From: CAKSIW01 sp045576435
Lineage (GTDB): Bacteria > Bacillota > Clostridia > Monoglobales > Monoglobaceae
Direction: 5' to 3'
Assembly (NCBI GenBank): GCA_045576435.1
Contig: JAZNGL010000067.1
Span: 1 to 38,372, forward strand
DNA: 38,372 nt
Position numbers and translations under genes: made by a program. Positions within the stretch are counted from its first letter, which is position 1, and every line of letters starts with the position of its first letter. This document shows, piece by piece, positions 7,998-16,256 of the stretch. The notes under the pieces were generated by a model. That model saw only the letters and a list, made by a program, of their open reading frames with translations, ran no database searches and had not been told where the DNA came from.

Positions 7998-9236
7998 TTG
8001 TCTGCTGTTGATTTAATAGGTCGTCTTCGCGGATATGTGATAATTCGGGCGGATGGCTATTTCACCGAGCGCTTTTTGAACATATGCATGCGACGAGGGA
8101 TTTTTTTATGGGATGTTAAAAAAATGGGTGATGAAAGGATTTGTGCATCTATAAGCATTTCAGATTTTAAAGCTATACGACAAATCGCAGCCAAGACCAG
8201 AACAAGAGTGCGCATTATTAAACGCTGTGGTTTGCCGTTTTTTGTTCATCGCTATAGAAAACGGAAAACTGTTTTTTTAGGAATTTTAATATTTTTGTTC
8301 ATAATAGGATATCTTTCATCACATGTTGTTGGTATTGATGTGATGGGGAATGAAAGAATAGCAAAGGAAGAGGTTATATCGGGACTTCGTGAGTTTGGGG
8401 TATATCCGGGAGTGAAAATAAGCAGGCTGGACAGAAGACTGATTCAAAATCAAATGATGACCAAACTGGACGACATTGCTTGGATTGGAGTGAACATAAA
8501 AGGCTCAAAGGTTTATATCGAGATAAAGGAACGCCTTAATACAAAAATACCGATTAACAAGGATGAGCCATGTAACATTATAGCAAAAAAGGATGGAGTT
8601 TTACGACGCCTTGAAGTTAAGGAAGGACAAACGGTTGTTAAAATTAACGACATGGTTGAAAAAGGAGATTTGCTGGTGAGCGGTGCAATGGACAGTGAGG
8701 TAAGCGGCATCAGATATGTTCATTCCTTTGGCGAGATATATGCCGGCACAACATATAAAAAAACACAGGAATATCCACTTGAATACACGGAAAAAATATA
8801 TGATGGCAAAGAAAAATCCAAATATAGTATTGAAATAATGGGCAAGAAAATAAAATTTTTCATAAAAGACCGCTCACCATATGAGAATTATGAAAAAACA
8901 ACAACCAGAAAAGAATATAATATAGGCTTTCTTTCTTTGCCATCAATTTATATAAATTGTGACAAATATGCGTCTTATATTCCGGAAAAACGTAAAAGAA
9001 GCGTTGAACAAGCGGTCGTTATTGGGAAAGAGGAGCTTTGCAGAGAGCTTGAAAGTGAAATTCCCGTTGATGCAGAAAGAAAAAATGTTAATGTGACCTA
9101 TATACCTTTTGAAAACAAGGTTGCGGTGACGGTGGAATATGAGTGTGAGGAAAACATTGCAGAGCAAACAGCAATTGACAAAATTGAAAATATGAATTAT
9201 GATATAGAAAGAAAAGAAAACAATGCAGAAGATTAA
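7998..9236 (+). CDS. yqfD: Sporulation protein YqfD
   Basis: YqfD (SpoIV-associated, similar to the stage IV protein family) is a 412-residue mother-cell membrane protein of sporulation. A cytosolic N-terminal region with 'LRGYVIIRADGYFTERFLN' is followed by one membrane helix (about 92-112) and a large external domain with FtsQ/POTRA-like character ('VVGIDVMGNERIAKEEV', about 112-130). The start is TTG 7998 with GGGAGG 8 nt upstream. It is the second gene of the yqfC-yqfD pair and leads into phoH, the usual Firmicutes order. Confidence 0.9.
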   Translation: MSAVDLIGRLRGYVIIRADGYFTERFLNICMRRGIFLWDVKKMGDERICASISISDFKAIRQIAAKTRTRVRIIKRCGLPFFVHRYRKRKTVFLGILIFLFIIGYLSSHVVGIDVMGNERIAKEEVISGLREFGVYPGVKISRLDRRLIQNQMMTKLDDIAWIGVNIKGSKVYIEIKERLNTKIPINKDEPCNIIAKKDGVLRRLEVKEGQTVVKINDMVEKGDLLVSGAMDSEVSGIRYVHSFGEIYAGTTYKKTQEYPLEYTEKIYDGKEKSKYSIEIMGKKIKFFIKDRSPYENYEKTTTRKEYNIGFLSLPSIYINCDKYASYIPEKRKRSVEQAVVIGKEELCRELESEIPVDAERKNVNVTYIPFENKVAVTVEYECEENIAEQTAIDKIENMNYDIERKENNAED

Positions 9237-9251
9237 GAAAGGCAATATTAT

Positions 9252-10265
9252 ATGGAACGACACATTGAAGTTGAAAAGATGGAGATTTTAATAAATCTCT
9301 TTGGAAGTTTTGATGAAAATATAAGGCTTATCGAAAAGAGTTTTGATGTTGCAGTTATTAATCGTGGCTCAGAAATCAAAATAGGTGGAGAGCCTGAAAA
9401 TGTTGATAAAGCAATCCGGGTTATTCAGAATTTGATTGGATTGGCAAGCTCGGGTGCAGCAATAGGAGAACAAGAGGTTCGATATGTTATATCGCAGATA
9501 GAAGATGGAAATGATGAAGAACTTCAAACTCTTGGCCAGGATTGCGTTTGCATAACGGCAAGAGGTGTGCCGATTCGGGCAAAAACATTAGGGCAAAAGA
9601 AATATATTGAGGCAATTGAGAAAAACCCGATTGTTTTTGGAATCGGTCCTGCAGGCACAGGGAAAACTTATCTTGCTGTTGCTATGGCAGTTAAGGCGTT
9701 TAAAAACAAAGAAGTGAACAAAATAGTCCTCACTCGTCCGGCTGTTGAAGCGGGTGAAAGTCTTGGGTTTCTTCCCGGAGATATGCAGGAAAAGGTTGAC
9801 CCATATTTAAGACCTCTTTATGATGCGCTTGGTGATATGCTTGGCGGAGAATCGTTTCACAAAAATATTGAGCGTGGCCTGATTGAGGTTGCTCCACTTG
9901 CATATATGAGAGGAAGAACGCTTGATGATGCCTTCATAATTTTAGACGAGGCACAAAACACAACCAGCGAGCAAATGAAAATGTTCCTCACAAGAATGGG
10001 ATTTTCATCAAAAATTGTTGTGACAGGAGATATAACACAGATAGACCTTCCGCGTGACAAAAAATCAGGTCTTAAGGATGCTGAAATAGTGCTGAAAAAT
10101 GTTGAAGGAATTGAGTTTATGTATCTTAGCGAAAAAGATGTTGTCAGACATCCTCTTGTTCAGCAGATTGTTAAAGCATATGAACGAAAAAACTTAGAAC
10201 GTGAGAGAAATGCAAAAAATAACAGCAAAGGCAGAAGAGGATATGAAAGTACCAATCAGAAATAA
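9252..10265 (+). CDS. phoH: PhoH-family ATPase
   Basis: A 337-residue cytosolic protein with an N-terminal KH-like region (about 1-75) and a RecA/helicase-like ATPase domain: Walker A 'GPAGTGKT' near 134-141, 'TRPAVEAGE', Walker B 'ILDEAQN' near 235 and 'VTGDITQIDLP'. The family is linked to RNA metabolism and sits with the RNase gene ybeY in most Firmicutes, as here. The end overlaps ybeY by 23 nt if ybeY begins at 10243. Confidence 0.93.
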   Translation: MERHIEVEKMEILINLFGSFDENIRLIEKSFDVAVINRGSEIKIGGEPENVDKAIRVIQNLIGLASSGAAIGEQEVRYVISQIEDGNDEELQTLGQDCVCITARGVPIRAKTLGQKKYIEAIEKNPIVFGIGPAGTGKTYLAVAMAVKAFKNKEVNKIVLTRPAVEAGESLGFLPGDMQEKVDPYLRPLYDALGDMLGGESFHKNIERGLIEVAPLAYMRGRTLDDAFIILDEAQNTTSEQMKMFLTRMGFSSKIVVTGDITQIDLPRDKKSGLKDAEIVLKNVEGIEFMYLSEKDVVRHPLVQQIVKAYERKNLERERNAKNNSKGRRGYESTNQK

Positions 10266-10728
10266 TCAAAAAGTATTCAAAGTAACCAAGGAAATGAGAG
10301 AAATTGTTCGCTCTGCAGTTAAAACTTCTTTGACCTATATGGAATTCGGCACAGACGTGGAAATAAGTGTTATGTTCACCGACAATGAAGAAATAAGAGA
10401 ACTTAATCGTCTGCACAGAAATATTGACAAGGCAACAGATGTTCTTTCTTTTCCGTTATTTGAATATGATGACGAAGGCTATATAATTGAAGATGAGCTT
10501 GATACAAACCCTGAGGGAGATATATTGCTCGGGGATATTGTTATTTCTCTTGAAAAGGCAAGTGCACAGGCGGAGGAATATGGGCATTCGTTTGAACGTG
10601 AAATTGGTTTTTTAACAGTTCATTCAATGCTTCACCTTTTTGGATATGACCACATGACACCTGAGGAGGAAAAGGAAATGTTCGGTTATCAAACTGAAAT
10701 TCTTGAACAAATGGGGTTAAAAAGATGA
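10243..10728 (+). CDS. ybeY: Endoribonuclease YbeY
   Basis: YbeY is a zinc endoribonuclease acting in 16S rRNA 3' maturation and ribosome quality control. The metal motif H-x3-H-x5-H is complete as 'HSMLHLFGYDH' near residue 128. 'ATDVLSFPL' and 'LGDIVIS' are also family blocks. Three starts are possible (GTG 10201, ATG 10210, ATG 10243). I chose 10243 because 'MKVPIRNNQKVF' fits the usual N-terminus and GAAGAGG lies close upstream; the spacing is short, so the start is uncertain. Confidence 0.88.
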   Translation: MKVPIRNNQKVFKVTKEMREIVRSAVKTSLTYMEFGTDVEISVMFTDNEEIRELNRLHRNIDKATDVLSFPLFEYDDEGYIIEDELDTNPEGDILLGDIVISLEKASAQAEEYGHSFEREIGFLTVHSMLHLFGYDHMTPEEEKEMFGYQTEILEQMGLKR

Positions 10729-11189
10729 AACTTCTTAAAAGCTTTCAATATGCTTTTCGGGGAATATTGAGTGCAATAAAAAAGGAAACAAATTTTCGCA
10801 TACATACCGTTGCCGCAATAACAGTGATAATTTTCTCTCTTATGTATGGGGTGGACTCTTTGAGAGCGGTTATATTAACACTTGTTGTTTGTCTTGTTCT
10901 GGTCGCAGAGCTAATAAATACGGCAGTTGAGGCAATGGTGGATATAATATGCCCGCAAAAAAATAAGCTTGCACAAATTGCTAAGGATTCAGCTGCAGGA
11001 GCGGTTCTGGTTTTAGCTGTTGGCGCAATAATAACGGCGGGGCTGATTTTTAGTGATGTTGAACGTTTGCTTGAAGTATATAAAACGATTAAAGCAAATC
11101 TATTTTGGTTAATTTTATATATAATATTATGCGTTATATATGTTTTTCCTTACAAAAGAAAAAAGACAGAAAGGACAAATAAACTATGA
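10725..11189 (+). CDS. dgkA: Undecaprenol/diacylglycerol kinase (DgkA family)
   Basis: An integral membrane lipid kinase; in Gram-positives this family phosphorylates undecaprenol for cell-wall synthesis. The core 'ELINTAVEAMVDII' (near 65-78) and 'AKDSAAGAVLV' (near 88-98) hold the catalytic Glu and nucleotide contacts. Three membrane helices are as in the family. At 154 residues it is about 30 longer than typical: an extra C-terminal hydrophobic segment (about 124-142) with a basic tail. ATGA overlaps join it to ybeY and era. Confidence 0.92.
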   Translation: MKLLKSFQYAFRGILSAIKKETNFRIHTVAAITVIIFSLMYGVDSLRAVILTLVVCLVLVAELINTAVEAMVDIICPQKNKLAQIAKDSAAGAVLVLAVGAIITAGLIFSDVERLLEVYKTIKANLFWLILYIILCVIYVFPYKRKKTERTNKL

Positions 11190-12070
11190 AATCGGGATTT
11201 GTTGCGATAACAGGACGCCCAAATGCGGGAAAGTCCACGCTTATGAATAAAATAATCGGCGAAAAGGTTGCAATTGTTTCAAATAAACCGCAAACAACAA
11301 GAACAAAAATTTTAGGTGTTCACACAGAAGAGGATTGCCAGATTGTTCTGATTGACACACCGGGAATTCACAAGCCGCAAAATAAGCTTGGGGAAAAGAT
11401 GGAAAAATATATCTATACAGCAACAAGGGATATTGACGTTTTGCTCTATGTTGTTGATTGTAATCTTTATGAAAATGAATATGAAAAAGAGCGGCAAGCT
11501 CTTAATGGCTTAAAAAAATCGGATGTGCCGGTAATTCTGGTTGTGAATAAAGTAGACACAATGCCAAAACTTGAGCTTTTGCCGATTATTGACAGATTAA
11601 AAGAGTTCTATCCGTTCAAGGGGATTGTTCCGCTTTCTGCGCAAAAAGGAATAAACATCAGCAGTCTTTTAGAGGAAATTAAAGCGTGCCTTTCGGATGG
11701 GCCGCAGTTCTTCCCTGGGGATGTTATAACCGACCAACCTGAAAGGCGCATTGTTGCGGAATATATCCGTGAAAAGGCGCTAAGGCTCCTGAATCAGGAA
11801 ATTCCACACGGGATTGCAGTGGAAATTGAAAAAATGCATAAACGCGAAAATGGAATGTATGATATTATGGCGTCGATTTATTGTGAAAGACAGGGTCACA
11901 AGCGCATTATAATCGGGAAAAATGGTGAAAAACTCAAAGAGGTTGGAAGCCGTGCAAGACAGGATATAGAGAAATTTTTAGATGCAAAGGTTTATCTTGA
12001 ACTATGGGTTAAGGTTAAGGAAGACTGGCGAAACAAAGAGGGGTTTATGAACACAATTGGCTTTGAATAA
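11186..12070 (+). CDS. era: GTPase Era
   Basis: Era binds the 3' end of 16S rRNA and helps assemble the 30S subunit. The 294-residue protein has G1 'GRPNAGKST' (10-18), G2 'QTTRTK', G3 'DTPGIH', G4 'NKVD' and a C-terminal KH domain with 'GKNGEKLKEVGSRAR'. Length is normal. It starts inside the ATGA overlap with dgkA. An 82-nt gap follows before yqzL, containing an AT-rich inverted repeat (12100-12129) that might be a weak terminator or a promoter region. Confidence 0.96.
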   Translation: MKSGFVAITGRPNAGKSTLMNKIIGEKVAIVSNKPQTTRTKILGVHTEEDCQIVLIDTPGIHKPQNKLGEKMEKYIYTATRDIDVLLYVVDCNLYENEYEKERQALNGLKKSDVPVILVVNKVDTMPKLELLPIIDRLKEFYPFKGIVPLSAQKGINISSLLEEIKACLSDGPQFFPGDVITDQPERRIVAEYIREKALRLLNQEIPHGIAVEIEKMHKRENGMYDIMASIYCERQGHKRIIIGKNGEKLKEVGSRARQDIEKFLDAKVYLELWVKVKEDWRNKEGFMNTIGFE

Positions 12071-12152
12071 AGACTTTGGCAATGATGGTTAAATGTAACA
12101 GTATATAGCTTTGTTTCTTTTTATATACTAATTATATAACGGAGGAACAAAA

Positions 12153-12323
12153 ATGGATACTTTAAAAAATAAAGCATGGCAAAGTTTTGAAAAAAGCGGT
12201 AAGATATCTGAATATTTGAAGTTTAAGATGTATGAAAGAAATGAAATGAAATTTGAGGCCGGTGAGGAGATTGGGGTTAATAAAGACGGCAGGCTTGGTG
12301 ACGAAAACCACGAAATATGGTGA
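12153..12323 (+). CDS. yqzL: YqzL-like small protein
   Basis: A 56-residue protein starting at ATG 12153 after GGAGGAACAAAA. Its N-terminus 'WQSFEKSGKISEYLKFK' matches the YqzL pattern (W-x-F-x-x-[ST]-G-x2-x2-YLxFK), a small protein encoded just before recO in Firmicutes. It is longer than the Bacillus form. Its function is unknown. The recO gene overlaps its 3' half in another frame by about 50 nt. Confidence 0.75.
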   Translation: MDTLKNKAWQSFEKSGKISEYLKFKMYERNEMKFEAGEEIGVNKDGRLGDENHEIW

Positions 12324-13038
12324 GACAAGTCTTATTGTAACGATAATAACAAAAGATTTAGGAAAAATTTCCGTGATTGCAAACAATGCAAGAAGCAACC
12401 GTTCCCGAATGTTTGCGGGACTTCAGCTGTTTGCATATAGCGAATTTGTTCTATATAAAGGCAAAGGTAAAAAAGGTCTTTATAGTCTTAACGAAGTAAC
12501 CGTTGCGGAATCGTTTTCGGGAATAAGCGCATCTCTCGAAAAGCTGGCATATGCTTCATATTTTGCGGAGATTGTAAATTGTGTGGCAACGGAGGATTCA
12601 CCGGAGGAAGAAATTCTTCGGTTGTTGCTCAATGTGCTTTATGTGCTGAACGGAGAGCTACAGCCGAATGAAAAAATTAAAACAGTTTTTGAGTGGCGAA
12701 TAGCGCATATTTGTGGTTATTCTCCGCTTGTTGAAAATTGTGGAAATTGCGGCGCTAATGAAAAATTAACCGTTCTTTCATTAACAGAAGGAATGGTTTT
12801 GTGTGAAAATTGTGCTGAGAACAGAGAAAACACGGTAAATATTTCTCCAACAATGATTAAAATAATTGATTATATTTGCGCCTCAGATAGCAAACAGATT
12901 TTTTCATTTGATGCAGGAAAAGATACCATTTCATATTTGAGCCGGGTGAGTGAAGCGTTTATCCAAACTCAACTTGAGCAAAACTTTCCAACGCTTGATT
13001 ATTTGCATAAAGTGACGGCCCTGGAGGAAACGAAATGA
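12271..13038 (+). CDS. recO: DNA repair protein RecO
   Basis: RecO anneals SSB-coated single strands and, with RecR, loads RecA. The OB-fold N-terminus 'KTTKYGETSLIVTIITKDLGK' and the zinc site 'NCGNCG'...'LCENC' (about 160-187 from the chosen start) are present. The frame is open from TTG 12253, but TTG 12271 is preferred: GGTGA (12261-12265) is well placed and 'MGLIKTAGLVTKTTKYGE' fits the family start. It is embedded in the end of yqzL. It joins the next gene by an ATGA overlap. Confidence 0.92.
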   Translation: MGLIKTAGLVTKTTKYGETSLIVTIITKDLGKISVIANNARSNRSRMFAGLQLFAYSEFVLYKGKGKKGLYSLNEVTVAESFSGISASLEKLAYASYFAEIVNCVATEDSPEEEILRLLLNVLYVLNGELQPNEKIKTVFEWRIAHICGYSPLVENCGNCGANEKLTVLSLTEGMVLCENCAENRENTVNISPTMIKIIDYICASDSKQIFSFDAGKDTISYLSRVSEAFIQTQLEQNFPTLDYLHKVTALEETK

Positions 13039-13694
13039 AAGAAAAAATAGAAAAATTTTTAGTTGAAAACGGAGCAGGCGAGGTTGGATTTTGCAAGATT
13101 CAAAAAGAAAACGTATTTGGTCTTAAATATGCAATATCCTTTTCAATTCCGCTTTCTTCGGCGATTGTTGATGGGATTGACGGGGAACCAACGCATACAT
13201 ATTTTCATCATTATAGAACGGTTAATGCCTTGATTGATAACTTAGCTTTAAAAGCAGGGCTTATTTTAGGGGGAAATGGATATAAATATGTGCCAATTCC
13301 TGCATCTCAATCGGTTAATGGAATGCAGGGAGTATTTTCACATAAATATGCCGCAACATTATCCGGACTCGGCAGTATTGGAAAAAGCGGATTGTTTTTA
13401 TCGAAAAAATATGGTCCAAGAGTTAGGCTTGGAACAATTCTGACAGATTATGAATTTGAAATAGAAAATGTTTTTGAAGAATCTCCGTGCGGAGATTGCC
13501 GAGCGTGCGTTTCGGCGTGCCCTGCTATGGCGATTACGGGTGAACTGTGGCAAGCGGGTGATGCCCGTGAAAAAATAATTGATGCAAAAGCGTGCAGTGA
13601 TTATATGAAAAAGAACTTTCAGCATATAGGAAGAGGAGTTGTTTGTGGAATATGCATGAAGGTTTGCCCAAAAGGCAAAGATTCAAAGAAATAG
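13035..13694 (+). CDS. Epoxyqueuosine reductase-like double 4Fe-4S protein
   Basis: The 219-residue protein resembles the C-terminal half of QueG but is much shorter than the ~380 residues of QueG. It has two ferredoxin-type cluster sites: 'CGDCRACVSACP' (near 153-164) and a second with 'CSDY' then 'CGICMKVCP' (near 204-213). 'GLGSIGKSGLFLSKKYGPRVRLGTI' (about 114-138) is also QueG-like. Genuine tRNA epoxyqueuosine reduction is doubtful without the full cobalamin domain. It is co-translated with recO through ATGA, a pairing I would not predict from function. Confidence 0.75.
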   Translation: MKEKIEKFLVENGAGEVGFCKIQKENVFGLKYAISFSIPLSSAIVDGIDGEPTHTYFHHYRTVNALIDNLALKAGLILGGNGYKYVPIPASQSVNGMQGVFSHKYAATLSGLGSIGKSGLFLSKKYGPRVRLGTILTDYEFEIENVFEESPCGDCRACVSACPAMAITGELWQAGDAREKIIDAKACSDYMKKNFQHIGRGVVCGICMKVCPKGKDSKK

Positions 13695-13714
13695 GAATTG
13701 GGAAGGAACAAAAA

Positions 13715-14383
13715 ATGGATTGGTTTTATCAATATGATTTAAATTACATATTCAGATTAATTGTAAGTTGTATTTGTGGTGTTTTAATTGGGATGGAAAG
13801 AAAAAGTCGTGCAAAGGAGGCAGGAATCCGAACACATTGTTTGGTTGCATGTGCTTCTGCTTTGATGATGATTTTATCTAAATATGCTTATGATGACGTT
13901 GCTGGAGGCTTTATTAAGTTGGACCCGTCAAGAGTTGCATCGGGAGTTGCAAGCGGTGTTGGTTTTCTTGGTGCGGGAATGATTTTTGTACATCGAAACA
14001 CAATAACAGGGTTAACAACCGCTGCAGGAATTTGGGCAACCGCAGGCATCGGCATGTGCATAGGCTCAGGAATGTATGTTTTAGGACTTGCCACAACGGG
14101 CATTGTTTTGCTTGTCCAGATGGTTTTGCATACCAATGCAAAATGGTTAAAAAAACCAAAACAAAAAAAATTAGTGTTGCAATGCGGAATAGAAGAAGAT
14201 ATTCAAAGCTATGCCAAAGGTGTTTTTGAAGAAATGGGAATAAGCATAATGGATATCAGCATAAAGAAAAACATTCAGGATAAAAGCATGGAATATAGGT
14301 TCTATCTTGAATTTCCTCAAAAAATTGAAGAAAGTGATTTAATAAGCCGTTTTAATTGTAATTGCAGCTTGTTGAATGAATAA
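13715..14383 (+). CDS. MgtC/SapB family membrane protein
   Basis: A 222-residue protein with the MgtC N-terminal membrane domain: 'RLIVSCICGVLIGMERKSRAKEAGIRTH' is typical (the E-R-K and G-[IL]-RTH parts), followed by 'SGVASGVGFLGAGMIF' and 'GLTTAAGIWATAGIGM'. About four helices fill residues 10-140. A C-terminal soluble ACT-like domain follows (about 150-222). MgtC proteins influence magnesium homeostasis and ATP synthase, not direct Mg transport. ATG 13715 follows GGGAAGGAAC; the longer frame from 13643 overlaps the previous gene and is not used. Confidence 0.85.
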   Translation: MDWFYQYDLNYIFRLIVSCICGVLIGMERKSRAKEAGIRTHCLVACASALMMILSKYAYDDVAGGFIKLDPSRVASGVASGVGFLGAGMIFVHRNTITGLTTAAGIWATAGIGMCIGSGMYVLGLATTGIVLLVQMVLHTNAKWLKKPKQKKLVLQCGIEEDIQSYAKGVFEEMGISIMDISIKKNIQDKSMEYRFYLEFPQKIEESDLISRFNCNCSLLNE

Positions 14384-14422
14384 TACATAATCCAAAATAT
14401 ATTAAATGGAGAGTGACAAAAG

Positions 14423-15175
14423 ATGAATAGCCCGATAAAAATAGTTGGGGATACACATGTGCACACAATAATGTCCGGGCACGCACATAGTACGGTGCTT
14501 GAAAATCTGCAGGTAGCAAAACAAAAAGGACACAAATTCCTGTTTGTGACCGACCATACGGGCGCAATGAACATGAGCCCGGATAGGGTTGCGAACTTTT
14601 TATGTTTGAAAAGCACGCTCCCCGATATGCATGACGGACTTTATATTATTCGCGGATGTGAAGCAAGCATTGTTGATTGTGATGGAGGACTTGACTTGCC
14701 TGAAGACCTGATTGCGCGCAACGAGTGGGTTATTGCGTCACTTCATGCATATGTTTTTCCTGTTCAGGATTTTGAAACCACAACCAACATATGGCTGAAA
14801 GTGGCAGAAAATCTTGATATTGATGTAATCGGACATTGCGACGAGGATACATGGAAATTCGACTATGAAAAAGTGCTTAAGAAATTTAAAGAATATGGGA
14901 AAATTGTTGAAATAAACTCAAATTCGTTGAGGGTTAAAAAAGGATGCAAGGTTAATTGTCGGGAAATTGCATTACTTTGCAAAAAATATGAAATACCTGT
15001 CGTTGTTTCATCTGATGCGCATTTTGCGCCAATGATAGGAAATGTTTCGGAAAGCATTGAAATGCTCTCCGAAATTGATTTTCCTGAAAAATTGATTTTG
15101 AATGCTGATTGTGAACGTCTTGCAGAGGTGCTTTCGGCAAAGAGCGGAAGATGTTTTAACTTTAATGAAGATTAG
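14423..15175 (+). CDS. PHP-domain phosphatase (YcdX-like)
   Basis: The 250-residue protein has the full set of PHP metal motifs: 'GDTHVHT' (9-15), 'TDHTG' (near 48), an internal Glu in 'RGCEASI', 'SLHAYVF', 'IGHCDED' and 'SSDAHF' (near 196-201). This is the trinuclear-metal YcdX-like subclass, phosphoesterases whose natural substrate is often unknown; a histidinol-phosphate role is unlikely here because no his genes are near. GGAGAGTGACAAAAG precedes ATG. Its stop overlaps the stop of the convergent thioredoxin gene. Confidence 0.85.
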   Translation: MNSPIKIVGDTHVHTIMSGHAHSTVLENLQVAKQKGHKFLFVTDHTGAMNMSPDRVANFLCLKSTLPDMHDGLYIIRGCEASIVDCDGGLDLPEDLIARNEWVIASLHAYVFPVQDFETTTNIWLKVAENLDIDVIGHCDEDTWKFDYEKVLKKFKEYGKIVEINSNSLRVKKGCKVNCREIALLCKKYEIPVVVSSDAHFAPMIGNVSESIEMLSEIDFPEKLILNADCERLAEVLSAKSGRCFNFNED

Positions 15176-15483
15176 CCGTTAATCATTTTTAAAATAGTAT
15201 CTTTTGAAGAAACACCGACGCTACGGGTGATTTCTTTGCCGTTTTTAAACAGAACAACAGTTGGAATTGAAAGCACATTATGTTGCTCTGCAATTTCGGG
15301 AGCTTCGTCGATATTAAGCTTGCAAATTGAAACGCTGTCATCACATTCTGCAGCAACCTTGTCGAGAATCGGGGCAAACATTTTGCAAGGACCACACCAA
15401 GCCGCCCAAAAATCAACCAAAACCAGACCCTCACGGTTAATTGTTTCGTTAAAGTTTTCTTTGTTGAGATTTATAATATTCAT
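15172..15483 (-). CDS. trxA: Thioredoxin
   Basis: A 103-residue cytosolic disulfide reductase with the active site 'WAAWCGPCK' (Cys at about 30 and 33), 'SIPTVVLFKNG' with the cis-Pro near residue 74, and normal length. AAAGGAGT lies before ATG 15483. A promoter at 15523-15551 drives it alone; no thioredoxin reductase is nearby. It ends tail to tail with the PHP gene, with a 4-nt overlap. Confidence 0.96.
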   Translation of the reverse strand: MNIINLNKENFNETINREGLVLVDFWAAWCGPCKMFAPILDKVAAECDDSVSICKLNIDEAPEIAEQHNVLSIPTVVLFKNGKEITRSVGVSSKDTILKMING

Positions 15484-15522
15484 TTTAAGAACTCCTTTGT
15501 CTTATATGTTAATTATAAAATT

Positions 15523-15551
15523 AGTATAACACCGAAAAGGGAAAAATACAA
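15523..15551 (-). promoter_or_regulatory. Promoter of trxA
   Basis: Minus strand: TTGTAT (15551-15546), 17 nt, TATACT (15528-15523), 40 nt before the start. Confidence 0.7.
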
Positions 15552-15565
15552 TATTAAATTGTTTT

Positions 15566-15606
15566 AAAAAGCAAACGCATCTTTTTTGTGATATGTTTGC
15601 TTTTTT
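15566..15606 (-). terminator. Terminator of the 78-residue protein gene
   Basis: AAAAAGCAAAC (15566-15576) and GTTTGCTTTTTT (15595-15606) form an 11-bp stem; on the minus strand it ends in a T-run. It lies 85 nt past the stop at 15692 and just before the trxA promoter. Confidence 0.6.
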
Positions 15607-15691
15607 GTAAAAAGTTTTTAATTTAGTGAAGCAATCGAAAAACAGAAACGCCAAACAAAAAAGAAAAGTATTAATAGTTTAAGAAATAGCT

Positions 15692-15928
15692 CTAAAAATC
15701 GTGACATGTTCCATAATCAAGATGATATTTGTCAAAGATTGCTAGAATTTGTTCTATCATTTCAAAATCGTCATACACATTGCTTTTATATAATATGGCT
15801 TGTATTTCTGATAAAATGTTTGTCGCTCTTATTTCTATTATTTCTTTTTCATCAAATTCAAAATCAGAAATTTGATTACAAATAACATCTGCAATATAAC
15901 CTTTTATTAATGATATTTTAAACTTCAT
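15692..15928 (-). CDS. Small acidic protein with C-terminal CHDF, operator-controlled
   Basis: A 78-residue, acidic, probably helical protein with no signal or membrane segment. I do not know its function. Visible marks are an N-terminal 'MKFKISLIKGYIADVI', a middle acidic helix and an end 'DKYHLDYGTCHDF'. AGGAGGT lies 4 nt before ATG. It has a perfect consensus promoter (15966-15994) flanked by two palindromes, and is divergent from an XRE repressor gene, which suggests it is normally repressed. It may be a partner or effector of that regulator. Confidence 0.75.
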   Translation of the reverse strand: MKFKISLIKGYIADVICNQISDFEFDEKEIIEIRATNILSEIQAILYKSNVYDDFEMIEQILAIFDKYHLDYGTCHDF

Positions 15929-15937
15929 ATTACCTCC

Positions 15938-15955
15938 TACATTTAAATGAATGTA
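15938..15955. promoter_or_regulatory. Operator-like palindrome O2
   Basis: TACATTTAAATGAATGTA: perfect 6-bp outer arms (TACATT / AATGTA) and partial inner symmetry. It shares its arms with O1 and lies a few bases after the expected transcription start of the 78-residue protein gene, directly upstream of its ribosome binding site. Confidence 0.6.
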
Positions 15956-15965
15956 TATACAAGTT

Positions 15966-15994
15966 ATTATATTCTTTTTATGTTAAAATGTCAA
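15966..15994 (-). promoter_or_regulatory. Consensus promoter of the 78-residue protein gene
   Basis: Minus strand: TTGACA (15994-15989), 17 nt, TATAAT (15971-15966). Both hexamers are perfect. The -35 touches operator O1 and the start region runs into O2. Confidence 0.8.
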
Positions 15995-16014
15995 TACATT
16001 TAATTAAATGTATT
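15993..16014. promoter_or_regulatory. Operator palindrome O1 (22 bp, perfect)
   Basis: AATACATTTAA and TTAAATGTATT are exact reverse complements. It lies between the divergent genes, touching the -35 of the minus-strand promoter and just after an extended -10 (TGTTAAAAT, 15981-15989) that could serve the XRE gene. Likely bound by the XRE protein encoded at 16033. Confidence 0.65.
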
Positions 16015-16032
16015 TAACATGGGGGAATTTAT

Positions 16033-16236
16033 ATGGCATATTATCCAAGGCTTAAAGATTTGAGGGAGGATGCAGACTATACGCAAAAACAAATTGCAGA
16101 ATTATTGTTCATAACTCAACAACAGTATTCTTTATATGAAAAAGGATATCGAGATATTCCTACAACAGCTCTTATTACTCTTGCAAAAATTTATAACACA
16201 TCTGTTGACTATATTCTTGGCTTATCAGATAAATAG
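16033..16236 (+). CDS. XRE-family repressor-like protein
   Basis: A 67-residue protein made of a single Cro/CI-type helix-turn-helix. 'LKDLREDADYTQKQIAELLFITQQQYSLYEKGYRDIP' (7-43, with the recognition helix at 'ITQQQYSLYEKG') and 'LAKIYNTSVDYILGLSDK' are typical. GGGGGAATTTAT precedes the ATG. With no second domain it probably dimerises through the HTH end helix. The palindrome O1 near its own start and O2 near the divergent gene suggest that it represses both. Confidence 0.88.
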   Translation: MAYYPRLKDLREDADYTQKQIAELLFITQQQYSLYEKGYRDIPTTALITLAKIYNTSVDYILGLSDK

Positions 16237-16256
16237 TTTTGTTTACAGTTAAAAAA

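Noticed and set aside
14423..15175. PHP protein as histidinol phosphatase
   Set aside because: Motifs fit the YcdX-like subclass and no histidine biosynthesis gene is in the window.
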